The notes: generated from the letters alone by a model not told the origin. A DNA stretch of 64,000 bases from JAEUIT01 sp034439815 (GCA_034439815.1 JAWXBD010000173.1:6595-70594), one strand, 5' to 3'; shown: positions 10,336-19,810, numbered from the stretch's first letter. Translations and numbers: made by a program.

Positions 10336-12735
10336 CTATCGCAGGCGTCGAGCAATCGCTTCCAACGATCGAGCGATCGCAGCTCGATCGCCAGCACCAA
10401 GACTGCTGGATGTCCGTCCAAGAGAAGTGCGGCCGTCGCGCGTCGGAGCGAGCAGCGGCAGGGATCGCCGTTCGTCTCCGCAGTGCAGCTCAGGAAGCTG
10501 CCGCGCCATCGTACCGAACGCGCTGCGCACTGACTCCAATAGTCCTTCGTTGGTGATCGCCCCGTTTCCAAGTTCGGCTGTGCTCTTCTGAAGGATCCTG
10601 GTGGCGATGCGTGTGAAATCGCCGTGGCCGTTGGACTCCCAGGCGCTCTCGGACGAGCGGCACGCCGAGAAGAAAACTTCGCTTGCAGCATGCACACCCC
10701 GCGCATTGCGCGACGCGCTCATGCCGCGGGCTGCCGCCGCGAGCTGCGCACGAAATGCAACGTGACGGCTGGTGAGCACCTCGTTCACGGGAAGGAACCG
10801 GCGACGCTGGTCGGTGCAGTCCGCAGGCGCAGCGTCGATGCCCAGCGGCGCCGCGAAGATGCGGTTCATCGTGCCGGAGTGGCAACAGTCGAAAATGCAC
10901 GTGATGTTGACGCCGCGCGGCGCAGCGCGAAACACCTCAGCGAGATCGTCGTCGATGACAAACGCGCCGGCCTCGTAGTCGAACGGCACCATCGCTTCGT
11001 CAAAGCCCGGCGTGTCGCCGTCGGCCTCGTCACCATCCACATCGCGGATGCGCGTTCCGTGACCGGCGTACTGCATCACGACTACATCGCCGGCGGTCGC
11101 CGAACGCAGAATTCCGCGCATCGCGGCCAGGATTCCTTCGCGCGTGGCCTCTGCGTCGAGAAGCGGCGCGCGAACGTCAAATCCGAGTTGCGCCAATGTC
11201 TCGTGCCAGAGCCGCGCATCCGCGACGCATCCGGACAACGGACTGGCGCTGTAGCGGTTGATGCCGATACAGAGTGCGAGCCGCTTGCCTCCAGGCGGCG
11301 CGTCCTCTGCTTCGTCATCCTGCGAATCGACAACAGGGTCCACCGTCACGGTCGGTCCGCGATGCGCCGGTACATCAATTCCGCGGCGATCCATTTCTTC
11401 GCGCAGATCCTGCTCCACATCAAACGTCCGCGCGGCTGCTGGTGCGAATCCGATGATCGACGTCGCATCCGCGCCGAGCACGTGGCGCAGCACACTGTTC
11501 ATCGTCGCCGGATCATCGTCGAAGGCACCGTGCGCAGTCGCTTCGGTCACTCCCGGCGCCGTTCCGGAAAACGCGATGTCGCCGGGGGGATTCGTGGCAT
11601 TCGCGAGACCGAACAACCGGGCGACGTCGCCATTGCGACGAAGACTTTCTTCGAGCCCGAGAATCTCCGTGCCAGACTCCGCCTCGAGCGATGCGCGAAT
11701 CAGGTACAGCAGCGACTTCTGATAGGGACCACAGTTGTCGGCGCGCTCCAGGTCGCGCGCCATCGTGAACATCTTGACGCGCTTGACCGCAGACCCGACA
11801 AGCGGCGCCACACGGGCGCGGAACTCCTCGACGGTGATCGCCGGCGCCATCAGCGTCAGCGTCTGCGCCGCCGGCAATCCCAGCGACCGCGCAGCCTGCA
11901 GCAGGTGCGCGTGCAAGATCGAACCGGCGCTATGGCCGACGAGATGGAACTCGATGTCACGATCCGAGCGATCGATCTCTTCCTGCAACAGTGTGAGTGC
12001 GCGTCGTCCTCCACCAGCGGCATCGAACGAGCGCTCGGCGCTGCGCTTCATGCCCGACCAGATTGTCGGACCGCCGAACACCCGCGCCAGCGCTTCCAAC
12101 ACGGGATCGGTGGTCCAGTCCGCGAGATCGCGCCTGCCGAGGGCGCGGCCCGCACTGCCCGTGATGATCTGACTGATCGTCTCCCAGAATCCGGTCTCCC
12201 ACACGAAGTGAATCGGATACACGCCATTGGCCATCCACCACGGCGTCTGGTGCGCGGCAATCGTGAGACCCGACTCTTCGCCGACGAGCCCGCCGTGCGC
12301 AAACAGCACGATCCGCGCGGGTCCGGTTCCCCCCGCTGCCAGCCACGCGCGCAGATGTTCGCGAAAGAGCGCGTCCACGTCTTCTTTCGTCGACGTGAAT
12401 CGACCGCCCTGCGAGAAGCGTCCCTGATTCAGATTGATGACGTGTGCCCGCAGCTGTGCGAGCGCCGCTGGATCGAGCCCGTCGGATGCGCGCGGTGCCA
12501 TCGCTGCTGGAATGGCGAGGCGCTCGACGCCCGCTACCACTGCAGCGGCTTCGGCGGTCGGAACTGCGGGCAGTTCCGCATCGGGTGCAAACGGTTGCGA
12601 CACCGGCGCGTCAGCCGCACGCTTCGCCGCCGTCCGAGCGGCCTTCGATACGGGCGTGTGCGGGGAAGGTGTCGCGGGCGGCATGATGCGCGGCACGCCG
12701 GACGGCGCGGGTTGCTTTCCTTTGCGTTTCGACAT
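10336..12735 (-). CDS. Metacaspase (C14 peptidase) fused to an alpha/beta hydrolase-like domain
   Basis: A 799-residue protein. Residues 1-90 are Ala/Pro-rich and probably disordered. Residues about 95-390 look like an alpha/beta hydrolase: 'IVLFAHGGL' (oxyanion region) near 146 and the nucleophile elbow GHSAGS at 267-272. Residues about 484-770 are a caspase-like domain: 'KRLALCIGINRYSASPLSGC', the catalytic His in 'QYAGHGTRIRD' (His559) and the catalytic Cys in 'FDCCHSGTM' (Cys618). Bacterial metacaspases cleave after Arg or Lys and often sit in regulated-death or defence modules. A thermolysin-like protease gene follows by 13 bp. No TM segment or signal peptide is visible. Confidence 0.87.
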   Translation of the reverse strand: MSKRKGKQPAPSGVPRIMPPATPSPHTPVSKAARTAAKRAADAPVSQPFAPDAELPAVPTAEAAAVVAGVERLAIPAAMAPRASDGLDPAALAQLRAHVINLNQGRFSQGGRFTSTKEDVDALFREHLRAWLAAGGTGPARIVLFAHGGLVGEESGLTIAAHQTPWWMANGVYPIHFVWETGFWETISQIITGSAGRALGRRDLADWTTDPVLEALARVFGGPTIWSGMKRSAERSFDAAGGGRRALTLLQEEIDRSDRDIEFHLVGHSAGSILHAHLLQAARSLGLPAAQTLTLMAPAITVEEFRARVAPLVGSAVKRVKMFTMARDLERADNCGPYQKSLLYLIRASLEAESGTEILGLEESLRRNGDVARLFGLANATNPPGDIAFSGTAPGVTEATAHGAFDDDPATMNSVLRHVLGADATSIIGFAPAAARTFDVEQDLREEMDRRGIDVPAHRGPTVTVDPVVDSQDDEAEDAPPGGKRLALCIGINRYSASPLSGCVADARLWHETLAQLGFDVRAPLLDAEATREGILAAMRGILRSATAGDVVVMQYAGHGTRIRDVDGDEADGDTPGFDEAMVPFDYEAGAFVIDDDLAEVFRAAPRGVNITCIFDCCHSGTMNRIFAAPLGIDAAPADCTDQRRRFLPVNEVLTSRHVAFRAQLAAAARGMSASRNARGVHAASEVFFSACRSSESAWESNGHGDFTRIATRILQKSTAELGNGAITNEGLLESVRSAFGTMARQLPELHCGDERRSLPLLAPTRDGRTSLGRTSSSLGAGDRAAIARSLEAIARRLR

Positions 12736-12786
12736 TGCGTATTCCTGAAGGCGTGTCGTGAGGAGCGAGGCGAGAGAGGGACAGCG

Positions 12787-13476
12787 TCATGCCCGACCAT
12801 ACACGGGCAGCAAGGCGCCGCTCGTCACCGTGTTCGCGGGCGCTGCGAGAGACACGATCATCTGCGTGACGTCATCGAGGAGGGGCCAAGATGCATGATC
12901 GGCATCTGGCATTGCGGCGCGATTCGCGGGCGTGTTGAGGATGGACGGCAGGATCGCGTTGACGAGGATGCGGTCTTCGCGCACTTCTTCAGCGAGCGAC
13001 TGCGTGATCGACGCCACGGCTGCCTTACTCATGCTGTAGGCGATCATGCCGCCCACGGGACGCACGGCGGGCCGGGCGGCGACGTTGACGATCCGCCCTC
13101 CTCGCCCGGCGCTGCGCATGCGGCGTACCGCTTCACGGCAGCAGTAAAAGCAGGTCATCGCATTCATCTGCATCATCCGCTCGACATCGGCGCCGGTCGT
13201 CTCGAGAATCGGCGCCATCGCGAAACCGCCGGCGAGGTGAATCGAGACCCCCAGGTCGGGCAGCGACCGATAGAACGAGTTGACTTCGGACTCGGAGCGG
13301 AGATCGACCTTCGACGTCGTGTATGCGCCCCCCGTAAAGGACGGCGCCGCGGAGTCCGTCTCGTCGAACCACGGCACATGCACGTGGGAACCTGCGGCGA
13401 GCAGGCGCGCCACGACCGCATGACCGAGCGCTCCCGCTCCCCCCGTCACGACCGCATGCACTCCATCAAACCTCAT
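12787..13476 (-). CDS. Short-chain dehydrogenase/reductase (SDR)
   Basis: A 229-residue classical SDR. The nucleotide motif TGGAGALG is near residue 11, the 'HLAGGFAM' segment stands in the NNAG position, and the catalytic Tyr-Lys pair is in 'AYSMSKAAV' (YxxxK). The usual catalytic Ser region reads 'NVAARPAVRP' and lacks the common Ser-Ser. It probably reduces or oxidises an alcohol or ketone with NAD(P)H; the substrate is unknown. The ATG at 13476 starts directly at the Rossmann fold (MRFDGVHAVVTGG). It lies 51 bp upstream of the metacaspase gene on the same strand, so co-transcription is possible. Confidence 0.88.
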   Translation of the reverse strand: MRFDGVHAVVTGGAGALGHAVVARLLAAGSHVHVPWFDETDSAAPSFTGGAYTTSKVDLRSESEVNSFYRSLPDLGVSIHLAGGFAMAPILETTGADVERMMQMNAMTCFYCCREAVRRMRSAGRGGRIVNVAARPAVRPVGGMIAYSMSKAAVASITQSLAEEVREDRILVNAILPSILNTPANRAAMPDADHASWPLLDDVTQMIVSLAAPANTVTSGALLPVYGRA

Positions 13477-13637
13477 GTTCAAAGCCCTCTTCGCTCGCTC
13501 GCGTTCCGTCTGTCGCTCAAACACCGCAAACGGACCACGCGGCAGCGCGCTGAAACGGTACCATCTCCGCTCTTTCGCTCGAACGTCCCGAAGCATCCAC
13601 CAACGTTCCCATACGCGAACCGCCGCGAGATCCGATC

Positions 13638-15167
13638 ATGACCCGCCCGCCCGTCCGCATGGACGACATCGTTTCTCTCTGCCGCCGCCGCGGCTTCATC
13701 TTCCAGTCTTCCGAAATCTACGGCGGCATCAACGGCTTCTGGGATTACGGTCCGCTCGGCGCCGAGCTCAAGCGGAATCTCAAGAACGCGTGGTGGAATG
13801 ACATCGTGCAGCGCGAACTGCCCGGTCCCGACGGCCAGCCGGTCGACGTGGTGGGGCTCGACTGCACCATCATCATGAATCCGAAGACGTGGGTCGCGAG
13901 CGGCCACGTGGGCGGCTTCAACGACCCGATGATCGATTGCCGCGAAAGCAAGGCCCGGTACCGCGCGGATCACGTGGTCGTGCTCGGTGCGGTCGAGGCG
14001 GGCGCACGGCTCTATGCGTTCATTCAGGGCGATGAAGAGCAGGAAGCGAAGGCTGTCAAAGCGCTCACGCGGTATGAGAAGCGGGAGGCCCTGGACGCCG
14101 CGCGGCACGTTGTCCGCCCATTCAGCGCGATTTCGGCCGAGGAGCGGAGCCGCGCGGTCGGTCCGGACGCGCGCGAGGCAGGAACGCTGACGGAACCTCG
14201 GCAGTTCAACCTGATGTTTGAGACCTACTGCGGCGCGGTGCGCGACGACGACTCCAAGGCATACCTCCGTCCCGAAACGGCGCAGGGCATCTTTGTGAAC
14301 TTCTGGAACGTGATCGACACATCGCGCGTGAAGATTCCATTCGGAATCGCCCAGATCGGCAAGGCGTTCCGCAACGAGGTGACGCCGCGCAATTTCACAT
14401 TCCGAAGCCGGGAGTTTGAACAGATGGAGATTGAATTCTTCATCCATCCCGATACGGCGAACGAGTGGTATGCATTCTGGCGCGATTATCGATATCGCTG
14501 GTGGCAGTCGATCGGTCTGGCGGGAAGCAATCTCCAGCTGCGCGAACATGATCGCGACGAGCTCGCGCATTACGCAAAGGAAGGTGCCGGCACGAGCGAC
14601 ATCGAATACAAGTTTCCGTTTACCGATCCGGGCTTCGGTGAGCTCGAGGGCATTGCCCACCGCGCCGACTTCGACCTCAAGGCCCACGCGAACGCCTGTG
14701 GCAAGGGCGACAAGCTGAAGTATTTCGATCAGGCGAAGGCCGAGCGCTACTTCCCGCACGTCATTGAGCCGTCGGCAGGCGCGGATCGCGGCGTGCTCGC
14801 CCTGCTGTGCGAGGCGTACACCCCGGACGAAAGCCGCCCGAGCAAGGTGTTCATGAACTTCAACCCGCGCATGGCACCGATCAAGGGCGGCGTCTATCCG
14901 CTCGTCAACAAGGACGGCATGCCGGAAGTCGCGGAAAGGCTGTTCCGCGATCTGCGCAAGACATGGTCCGTCGAGATGGATGAAAAGCAGGCGATCGGCA
15001 AGCGCTATGCCCGCATGGACGAAGCCGGCACGCCGTTCTGTTTCACGATCGACGGCGAGACACTCACTGCCAACACCGTCACCGTGCGCCATCGCGATAC
15101 ACAGGCCCAGGAACGAATCGCGATCGACCAGGTCCGCACGTTTATGAGCAGTCACATCGGCGCGTAA
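13638..15167 (+). CDS. glyS: Glycyl-tRNA synthetase (homodimeric type)
   Basis: A 509-residue class II synthetase of the single-chain alpha2 type found in many non-proteobacterial bacteria, archaea and eukaryotes. The start reads 'MDDIVSLCRRRGFIFQSSEIYGG', then 'GFWDYGPLGAELKRN'; the motif 2 region is 'IAQIGKAFRNEVTPR' followed by 'RSREFEQMEIEFFIHP'. An anticodon-binding domain closes the protein. It charges tRNA-Gly with glycine in the cytoplasm. It is transcribed alone, divergent from the SDR with a 161-bp spacer, and ends at a strong hairpin. Confidence 0.96.
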   Translation: MTRPPVRMDDIVSLCRRRGFIFQSSEIYGGINGFWDYGPLGAELKRNLKNAWWNDIVQRELPGPDGQPVDVVGLDCTIIMNPKTWVASGHVGGFNDPMIDCRESKARYRADHVVVLGAVEAGARLYAFIQGDEEQEAKAVKALTRYEKREALDAARHVVRPFSAISAEERSRAVGPDAREAGTLTEPRQFNLMFETYCGAVRDDDSKAYLRPETAQGIFVNFWNVIDTSRVKIPFGIAQIGKAFRNEVTPRNFTFRSREFEQMEIEFFIHPDTANEWYAFWRDYRYRWWQSIGLAGSNLQLREHDRDELAHYAKEGAGTSDIEYKFPFTDPGFGELEGIAHRADFDLKAHANACGKGDKLKYFDQAKAERYFPHVIEPSAGADRGVLALLCEAYTPDESRPSKVFMNFNPRMAPIKGGVYPLVNKDGMPEVAERLFRDLRKTWSVEMDEKQAIGKRYARMDEAGTPFCFTIDGETLTANTVTVRHRDTQAQERIAIDQVRTFMSSHIGA

Positions 15168-15179
15168 CAAAAACAGAAC

Positions 15180-15205
15180 GGGGCCGACGATCGCTCGTCG
15201 GCCCC
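15180..15205 (+). terminator. Terminator hairpin after glyS
   Basis: A perfect 11-bp stem (GGGGCCGACGA / TCGTCGGCCCC) with a TCGC tetraloop lies 12 bp after the glyS stop. There is no T-run on the + strand; on the - strand the stem is followed by GTTCTGTTTTTG, so it may act in both directions between two convergent genes. Confidence 0.75.
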
Positions 15206-15266
15206 AGGTCTGTCATTCAGCGCAGAGCCAGCGTGCGCCCCGAGGGCGCTACCGGAGCACTATCAA

Positions 15267-15782
15267 TCAATACACATTGTATTTCTTGCCGGCGCCATCG
15301 ACTTCGGCGTCGGCGCAGTTCGCGGTGACCGTGCCGGTTGCCGCGGTGTAGACCCAGCCACCCGCGCCACCGAGCGTGGCGACGAAGGCCGTCTCACCCT
15401 TCTTGGCACCGACGCTGAGCGCCGGAATCGTGCGGACGTACGGACCGTAGATGACGCCCGTGGCGACATCGCGTGCGCCGAACGTCGTGCCTGCGAGGTT
15501 CGAGTACTGCGTGAGGGCGTTCGTGAGATCGCCGATCGCCGGATAGGTCTGACCATGCTCCGCGGCAAACATCTCGATGCCGTTGCGGATCACGGAGAGG
15601 TTTGCGGCCAGCGCATTCTCGCCAGCGGCACTCGCGCCGCGGCTGAGCCGCGGTACAGCGATCGCGGCGAGGACCCCGATGATCACGATGACGATGACGA
15701 GCTCGATCAGGCTGAACGCTCGCAGCCGACGGATGCTCTGGGCTGAACGCGAGGAAAACGTGTGAAGAGCCGCACTGTACAT
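15267..15782 (-). CDS. Type II secretion / type IV pilus major pseudopilin (GspG-like)
   Basis: A 171-residue prepilin. After a basic leader (QSIRRLRA) comes the class III signal 'FSLIELVIVIVIIGVLAAIA'. Residue -1 is Ala rather than the usual Gly; the +5 Glu needed for methylation and assembly is present. The globular part has a GspG-like C-terminal beta region ending in 'GKKYNVY'. The start at 15782 (MYSAALH) has an AGGAGG Shine-Dalgarno 6 nt upstream; two upstream in-frame starts lack one. The protein would be cleaved by a prepilin peptidase and assembled into a periplasmic pseudopilus. It is last in the cluster, after a 137-bp gap that holds a small hairpin (15807-15823). Confidence 0.88.
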   Translation of the reverse strand: MYSAALHTFSSRSAQSIRRLRAFSLIELVIVIVIIGVLAAIAVPRLSRGASAAGENALAANLSVIRNGIEMFAAEHGQTYPAIGDLTNALTQYSNLAGTTFGARDVATGVIYGPYVRTIPALSVGAKKGETAFVATLGGAGGWVYTAATGTVTANCADAEVDGAGKKYNVY

Positions 15783-15919
15783 ATCGCCTCCTGAAGTCAT
15801 TCTTTCGCCGGTTTCGCGCCGGCCGTTATGCACTCATCGGAGTTCCACCGACCCGACTTCGGTGATTGCCGCGCTATTGGGCGGAAGAAGAACCTCGTTT
15901 CGCGGGGCGAGTGCAGGCG

Positions 15920-16447
15920 TTAACGGACGCGCCGCTCGACATTCATGCCGTCCCGCGCAAAGACGACGGCGCCTTCACTGATGCCGGCGACGGTCCATCC
16001 GTCGATTTCGCCCGCGAGCGGCACCGTCTTCCCGTTCACGATGGCTGCGGGGCGCTGGCCGGTGAGGACGGCGGTCACCTGCGGCGCGTCCACGACCACG
16101 GGGGCGCTCTCCACGGTCTCGACGACTTCCACCGGCGGCGGCCGACGGAACGCCTCATCAAGCGCCGCAAGATTCGAGTGATCCTGGACCTGATTCTGGA
16201 CACCCATGGCCCGGAGCTGGTCGGCGAGGCGCGCCATCGCGATCTGCTCGCTCGAAAGCGTCGCGGCGACCGGCGCCTGCGTCGGGTTGACCATCAGATC
16301 GGAGCCCAGCAGCGCCGCATCGGCGCCGGAGGGACCTGAGACCGCGCCACCCAGCATGAATCGGTCGAGTGCCCAGGCACCGACCGCGCACGTCAAGATC
16401 GCGACATACACCTTACGTTTACTTGGAGCCGGCATGGACTCAACCAT
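15920..16447 (-). CDS. GspB/PilP-like inner-membrane protein
   Basis: A 175-residue protein with one N-terminal TM helix (about residues 13-30, 'VYVAILTCAVGAWALDRFML'), a proline-rich middle, and a C-terminal beta domain with 'VTAVLTGQRPAAIVNGKTV' and 'GWTVAGISEGAVVFARDG'. That layout resembles the C-terminal domain of GspB and PilP, which tether the inner-membrane platform to the secretin. No secretin gene is seen in the window. A GTG lies one codon upstream of the ATG used here. It follows the PilO-like gene by 30 bp. Confidence 0.6.
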   Translation of the reverse strand: MVESMPAPSKRKVYVAILTCAVGAWALDRFMLGGAVSGPSGADAALLGSDLMVNPTQAPVAATLSSEQIAMARLADQLRAMGVQNQVQDHSNLAALDEAFRRPPPVEVVETVESAPVVVDAPQVTAVLTGQRPAAIVNGKTVPLAGEIDGWTVAGISEGAVVFARDGMNVERRVR

Positions 16448-16477
16448 CACAAGCGTGCACGTGAAGTCAAGTCAGGA

Positions 16478-17080
16478 TCACGGAGTCGGCGCGGCGGCGG
16501 TGGCCCGATCGGCAGCACGATCCGCATACCACACAAGGTCGAGCTGAAGTGACGCTGCAGTCGGACCATCCTGACGAGTGAGGTCAAACGATTCAATCGC
16601 GACATCCGGAAATGCCGAACGCAAGGCCGCCATGAAGCGCACGCCGGCCGGTGTGCCACCACGCGCAACCATGCGCAGCGGCACGCGCACCGCCAGCGGC
16701 GTGTCCGTCGCTATCCCAGGTTCCATGCGCTCCACTTCCAATTCATGCGCCGCAGCGAGCTTCGCCAGTTCGCCTAACCGGGCATTCAGCGCCGTCGCCG
16801 GCTGCAGCCGGACGGTCGACGAGGCGAGCTCCTGCTCCTGCGTGCGCAGTGTCGTATGCAGCGTTTCGCGCCGCTCGGCAAATGCGGCTACGTCCGCACG
16901 GACCGTCGCGAGCGCCGCGAGCAGGGAGCTGGACCGTGCCGATGCAGTCGCATACGGATGCACGCTGAAGACGTACCAGGCGACCGTCAGCAGCATGATT
17001 GCCGCCATGGCGCCCATGTGCACCGGACCACTGCCGTCGATGAAGCGTCGAGACCTGGTCATTGGCGCCATTCGGGTCAT
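16478..17080 (-). CDS. PilO/GspM-like assembly platform protein
   Basis: A 200-residue protein with one TM helix (about 22-42), a heptad-rich coiled coil (45-110, 'LATVRADVAAFAERRETLH') and a C-terminal ferredoxin-like domain with 'MVARGGTPAGVRFMAALRSAFP', as in PilO ('G.y..v..fl..l...'). PilO pairs with PilN in the inner-membrane alignment complex. Its ATG overlaps the stop of the PilN-like gene by 4 bp, which fixes the start. Confidence 0.7.
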   Translation of the reverse strand: MTRMAPMTRSRRFIDGSGPVHMGAMAAIMLLTVAWYVFSVHPYATASARSSSLLAALATVRADVAAFAERRETLHTTLRTQEQELASSTVRLQPATALNARLGELAKLAAAHELEVERMEPGIATDTPLAVRVPLRMVARGGTPAGVRFMAALRSAFPDVAIESFDLTRQDGPTAASLQLDLVWYADRAADRATAAAPTP

Positions 17081-17664
17081 CGGGTTCCTCCGACGAGCAG
17101 CTCGCCGTCAATTGCAAACTCAATCGAGTCATCGCCGGTAGCCAGCATGGATGCGCGCGAGCTGGCGCGGATGAGCGAGACCCTGCGAAAGATTCCGAAG
17201 CTCTCAAGCTGCATGACGAAGTCGGTAACGCGTCCGAGATCGCGCGTCTCGCCTTCGAGACGCAGTGAGAGCAGCTCCTGCTTTGTCGCGTCCGAGCGCG
17301 TCAGGGCCCAACGACGGAAGATCATCGTGTCAGGCCGGGCGGCGAGCACGCGCACCAAGAGGACACTCCAGTCGGGATGGTCGACCGTGGCGCGCGACGC
17401 GGCGATCGATCGCGATGCTGCGGCGACGCCGCGCTCGAGCTTCGAGATGTTTTCCTGAAGTCGCGCTGCCTCAGTCTGCAGCGCATCGATTTCACGTTGT
17501 GTCGCGGCCTGGTCTGGCGCAGGAAACATCCGCGCAACCGCGAGGGTGCAGCCGGTAAGCATTGCGGCCAAGACGGCGGCGAAGACGCCCCATCGTCCGA
17601 GCAGGCGCCGACGCGCGGCAGCAGCGCGTCGTCGCCAAGGAAGGAAGTTGAATGCAGTTTTCAC
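17077..17664 (-). CDS. PilN/GspL-C-like assembly platform protein
   Basis: A 195-residue protein starting with the typical PilN N-terminus 'FNFLPWRRR' (which binds PilM in the family), then a TM helix (about 24-46) and a coiled coil ('QREIDALQTEAARLQENISK'). A Fimbrial assembly (PilN) domain with 'GETRDLGRVTDFVMQLESFG' closes it. The start codon is GTG at 17664 in a GTGA overlap with the upstream PilM-like gene. It should link cytoplasmic PilM and PilO across the inner membrane. Confidence 0.78.
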   Translation of the reverse strand: MKTAFNFLPWRRRAAAARRRLLGRWGVFAAVLAAMLTGCTLAVARMFPAPDQAATQREIDALQTEAARLQENISKLERGVAAASRSIAASRATVDHPDWSVLLVRVLAARPDTMIFRRWALTRSDATKQELLSLRLEGETRDLGRVTDFVMQLESFGIFRRVSLIRASSRASMLATGDDSIEFAIDGELLVGGTR

Positions 17665-18605
17665 GGTGCCTCCGTGCGCAGGGCCAAGCCAAGCGCTACG
17701 ACCATCGACGGTCCGAATCCCTTGGTGTCGATCGATTGAAACTGCGCGAGGGGCGCGGCCAGGACGGGAACGACTTTGATCTCCAGCGCCTCGTCGAGCG
17801 CGTTGGAGAGCGCCGCGACGTCCGCATCACTTCCGAGCAGGAGGACCCGACGCACGGTTTCCGATGGATGTCGGTGCACGAGATATCCGAGCGTCAGACG
17901 TACCTCGGACACAAACGAGTCGACGGCGAAACCGCCCGTATCACCGGCGCACGCGCCGATGCCGTGCGGCGCGATCTTGCGCACGTAGCTGACCTCGCCC
18001 TTCTCAAGGACGATGAGCATCGCGACATCGCTCGAACGGTCGATCACCACTTCCACGTTCGGACCGGCGATACCGCGACAGGCGCGGGCGATGGCGACCG
18101 GGCGCAGTTCAATGGCGTCAATGGGAAGACCGGTTTCGTCAAAGCTTCGCGCGAGAGCATCCGCCGTTTCGCTCACGACCCCGGCGCCGAGCGACCGTGT
18201 GGCCGTGGCGGCGGCCGTCCGCTCCTGCGTCGACCACCACGCCACTTCGAGCGATGAGGGCTCGACTTGACGCATTCGTCCAAGCTGTTCCGCAACCATG
18301 TCGCCAAGTGGAGCACCGGAACTCACTGCGGGCAGCATGAGTTCCGCAAGCGTGACGTCGGCGTCGGGCATGCTCACAATGAGCGGCGCATCGCGAAAGC
18401 CTCGCCGCGCCATGACGCGGACGAGCCGCCCGATTTCTTCGGTGACAGGCTGTCCCTGCAACTGACGCGGCAGCTCAAGAGCCGCAACGACACGTCGATC
18501 ACCGCGGCGCAGCAGCTGCACGGCTGCCAGGCGCGTCGCACCAAGATCGATGCCGATCGGTCCCGCTGATCCGAACCCGGGATAAATGGTGCGACTGTGC
18601 ATCAT
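17661..18605 (-). CDS. PilM-like actin-fold ATPase
   Basis: A 314-residue protein with an actin-like/ASKHA fold: 'IGIDLGATRLAAVQLLRRGD' is the phosphate-1 motif, and 'NVEVVIDRSSDVAMLIVLEKG' is the second phosphate region. Later, 'LLLGSDADVAALSNALDEAL' matches the adenosine motif. In type IV pilus systems PilM sits in the cytoplasm and holds the N-terminus of PilN. It overlaps GspF (upstream) and PilN (downstream) by 4 bp each. Confidence 0.78.
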   Translation of the reverse strand: MMHSRTIYPGFGSAGPIGIDLGATRLAAVQLLRRGDRRVVAALELPRQLQGQPVTEEIGRLVRVMARRGFRDAPLIVSMPDADVTLAELMLPAVSSGAPLGDMVAEQLGRMRQVEPSSLEVAWWSTQERTAAATATRSLGAGVVSETADALARSFDETGLPIDAIELRPVAIARACRGIAGPNVEVVIDRSSDVAMLIVLEKGEVSYVRKIAPHGIGACAGDTGGFAVDSFVSEVRLTLGYLVHRHPSETVRRVLLLGSDADVAALSNALDEALEIKVVPVLAAPLAQFQSIDTKGFGPSMVVALGLALRTEAP

Positions 18606-19810
18606 GACGCCCCTCCCCCTCCGGCCGAGGCCGCGACGTCAAAGAGCGGGAGAAAGAGGCTGATCGCGACGAAGCCGATCATGATGCCGAGTACAGCGAG
18701 CAGCAGCGGCTCCACAGCCCGCGCTAGTCCCTTCACGGCAACTTCATTGTCCTCGTCGAGGTAACGGCCAAGCTGTGAAAGCACGAGGCCGAGGCGCCCC
18801 GAGCGCTCACCGCTCGCGACAGCCTGCCGCACCGCTGGCGGAATGCATCGTTCATCGTCGAGCACGCTCGCGAACGGTTCGCCGTGAGAGATCGCCATTT
18901 CGGCTCGGCGCAAGAGCGCGACGTATGCGGGATGACCCATGGAATCACCGGTCAGCTTGAGCGCGTCCAGGAGACTCACGCGTGATTCGAGCAGCAGGCC
19001 GAGACACCGCACGAGCTGCGCTGTCGAGAGTGAACGCACGATGCCGCCGACGATCGGCATACGCAGCGCCCAATGCGCGAAGGCCTGCTGGACCGAGGCG
19101 GTACGGATCAGCAGCACAGCGCCAACGACAATGCTGATGGCCGCGACACCCGCGATCATCCAGTGCTGCCGGATCGTCTCGCCGATATGCATCAGAAAGG
19201 CTGTGGTTGCGGGCACCGGCGCCTGAATGGCATCAAACATGGTTTGAAACTTGGGAAGTACGACGGTGACGAGTCCAAGCAGCACACCGAGCGACGCCAC
19301 GATGACGACGACCGGGTATGTCAGGGCACCGACCACCGCTTTGCGCACGCGACTTTGCCGTCGATAGAGATCGGCGAGATCGCCGAGCATGCGATCGAGA
19401 ATGCCCGCCGACTCGCCCGCTGCTGCCATGGTCCGGCAGATCGGATCGAACACGGTGTTCATGGCGCCCATCGCATCAGAGAGCGCGGCGCCTTCCTCGA
19501 CGCGACGGCGCAGCTCGCCGATCGTCGCCTGCCACTTCGCATCATCCGCCTGCCGTTCGATTGCCACGAGCGCCTCGACGAGCGGTGTGCCGGTGGTGAC
19601 GAGAATCGAGAGCTGGCGCAGCATCGCCGCCAGCCGCTCCTTGGAGACACGCCGCGTGGGCGCCGCCGATCGCTCGCCCCCGGTGGTGAGTCGCGTTGCA
19701 AAGATGCCCTGGCCGCGCAGCTGTGCCCGCGCGGTGGTTTGATCCGACGCCGTGATGACGCCGTTCGTCGCCTGTCCCTCGACTGTGAATCCCTCGTAGG
19801 CGATCTTCAT
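18602..19810 (-). CDS. Type II secretion / type IV pilus inner-membrane platform protein (GspF/PilC)
   Basis: A 402-residue protein with two T2SSF domains. The N-terminal part reads 'RVSKERLAAMLRQLSILVTTGTPLVEAL' and the repeat copy 'VRSLSTAQLVRCLGLLLESRVSLLDALKLTG'. TM helices are at about residues 170-190, 220-238 and 372-392. GspF/PilC is the rotor-like inner-membrane protein driven by the GspE ATPase. The length matches the family (about 400). It is coupled to gspE by an ATGA overlap. Confidence 0.93.
   Translation of the reverse strand: MKIAYEGFTVEGQATNGVITASDQTTARAQLRGQGIFATRLTTGGERSAAPTRRVSKERLAAMLRQLSILVTTGTPLVEALVAIERQADDAKWQATIGELRRRVEEGAALSDAMGAMNTVFDPICRTMAAAGESAGILDRMLGDLADLYRRQSRVRKAVVGALTYPVVVIVASLGVLLGLVTVVLPKFQTMFDAIQAPVPATTAFLMHIGETIRQHWMIAGVAAISIVVGAVLLIRTASVQQAFAHWALRMPIVGGIVRSLSTAQLVRCLGLLLESRVSLLDALKLTGDSMGHPAYVALLRRAEMAISHGEPFASVLDDERCIPPAVRQAVASGERSGRLGLVLSQLGRYLDEDNEVAVKGLARAVEPLLLAVLGIMIGFVAISLFLPLFDVAASAGGGGAS

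Noticed and set aside
10624..13641. A very long open frame on the + strand (about 1000 codons)
   Set aside because: It is antisense to the metacaspase and SDR genes, both of which have clear family motifs. Arg/His-rich composition is typical of the GC-rich shadow frame.
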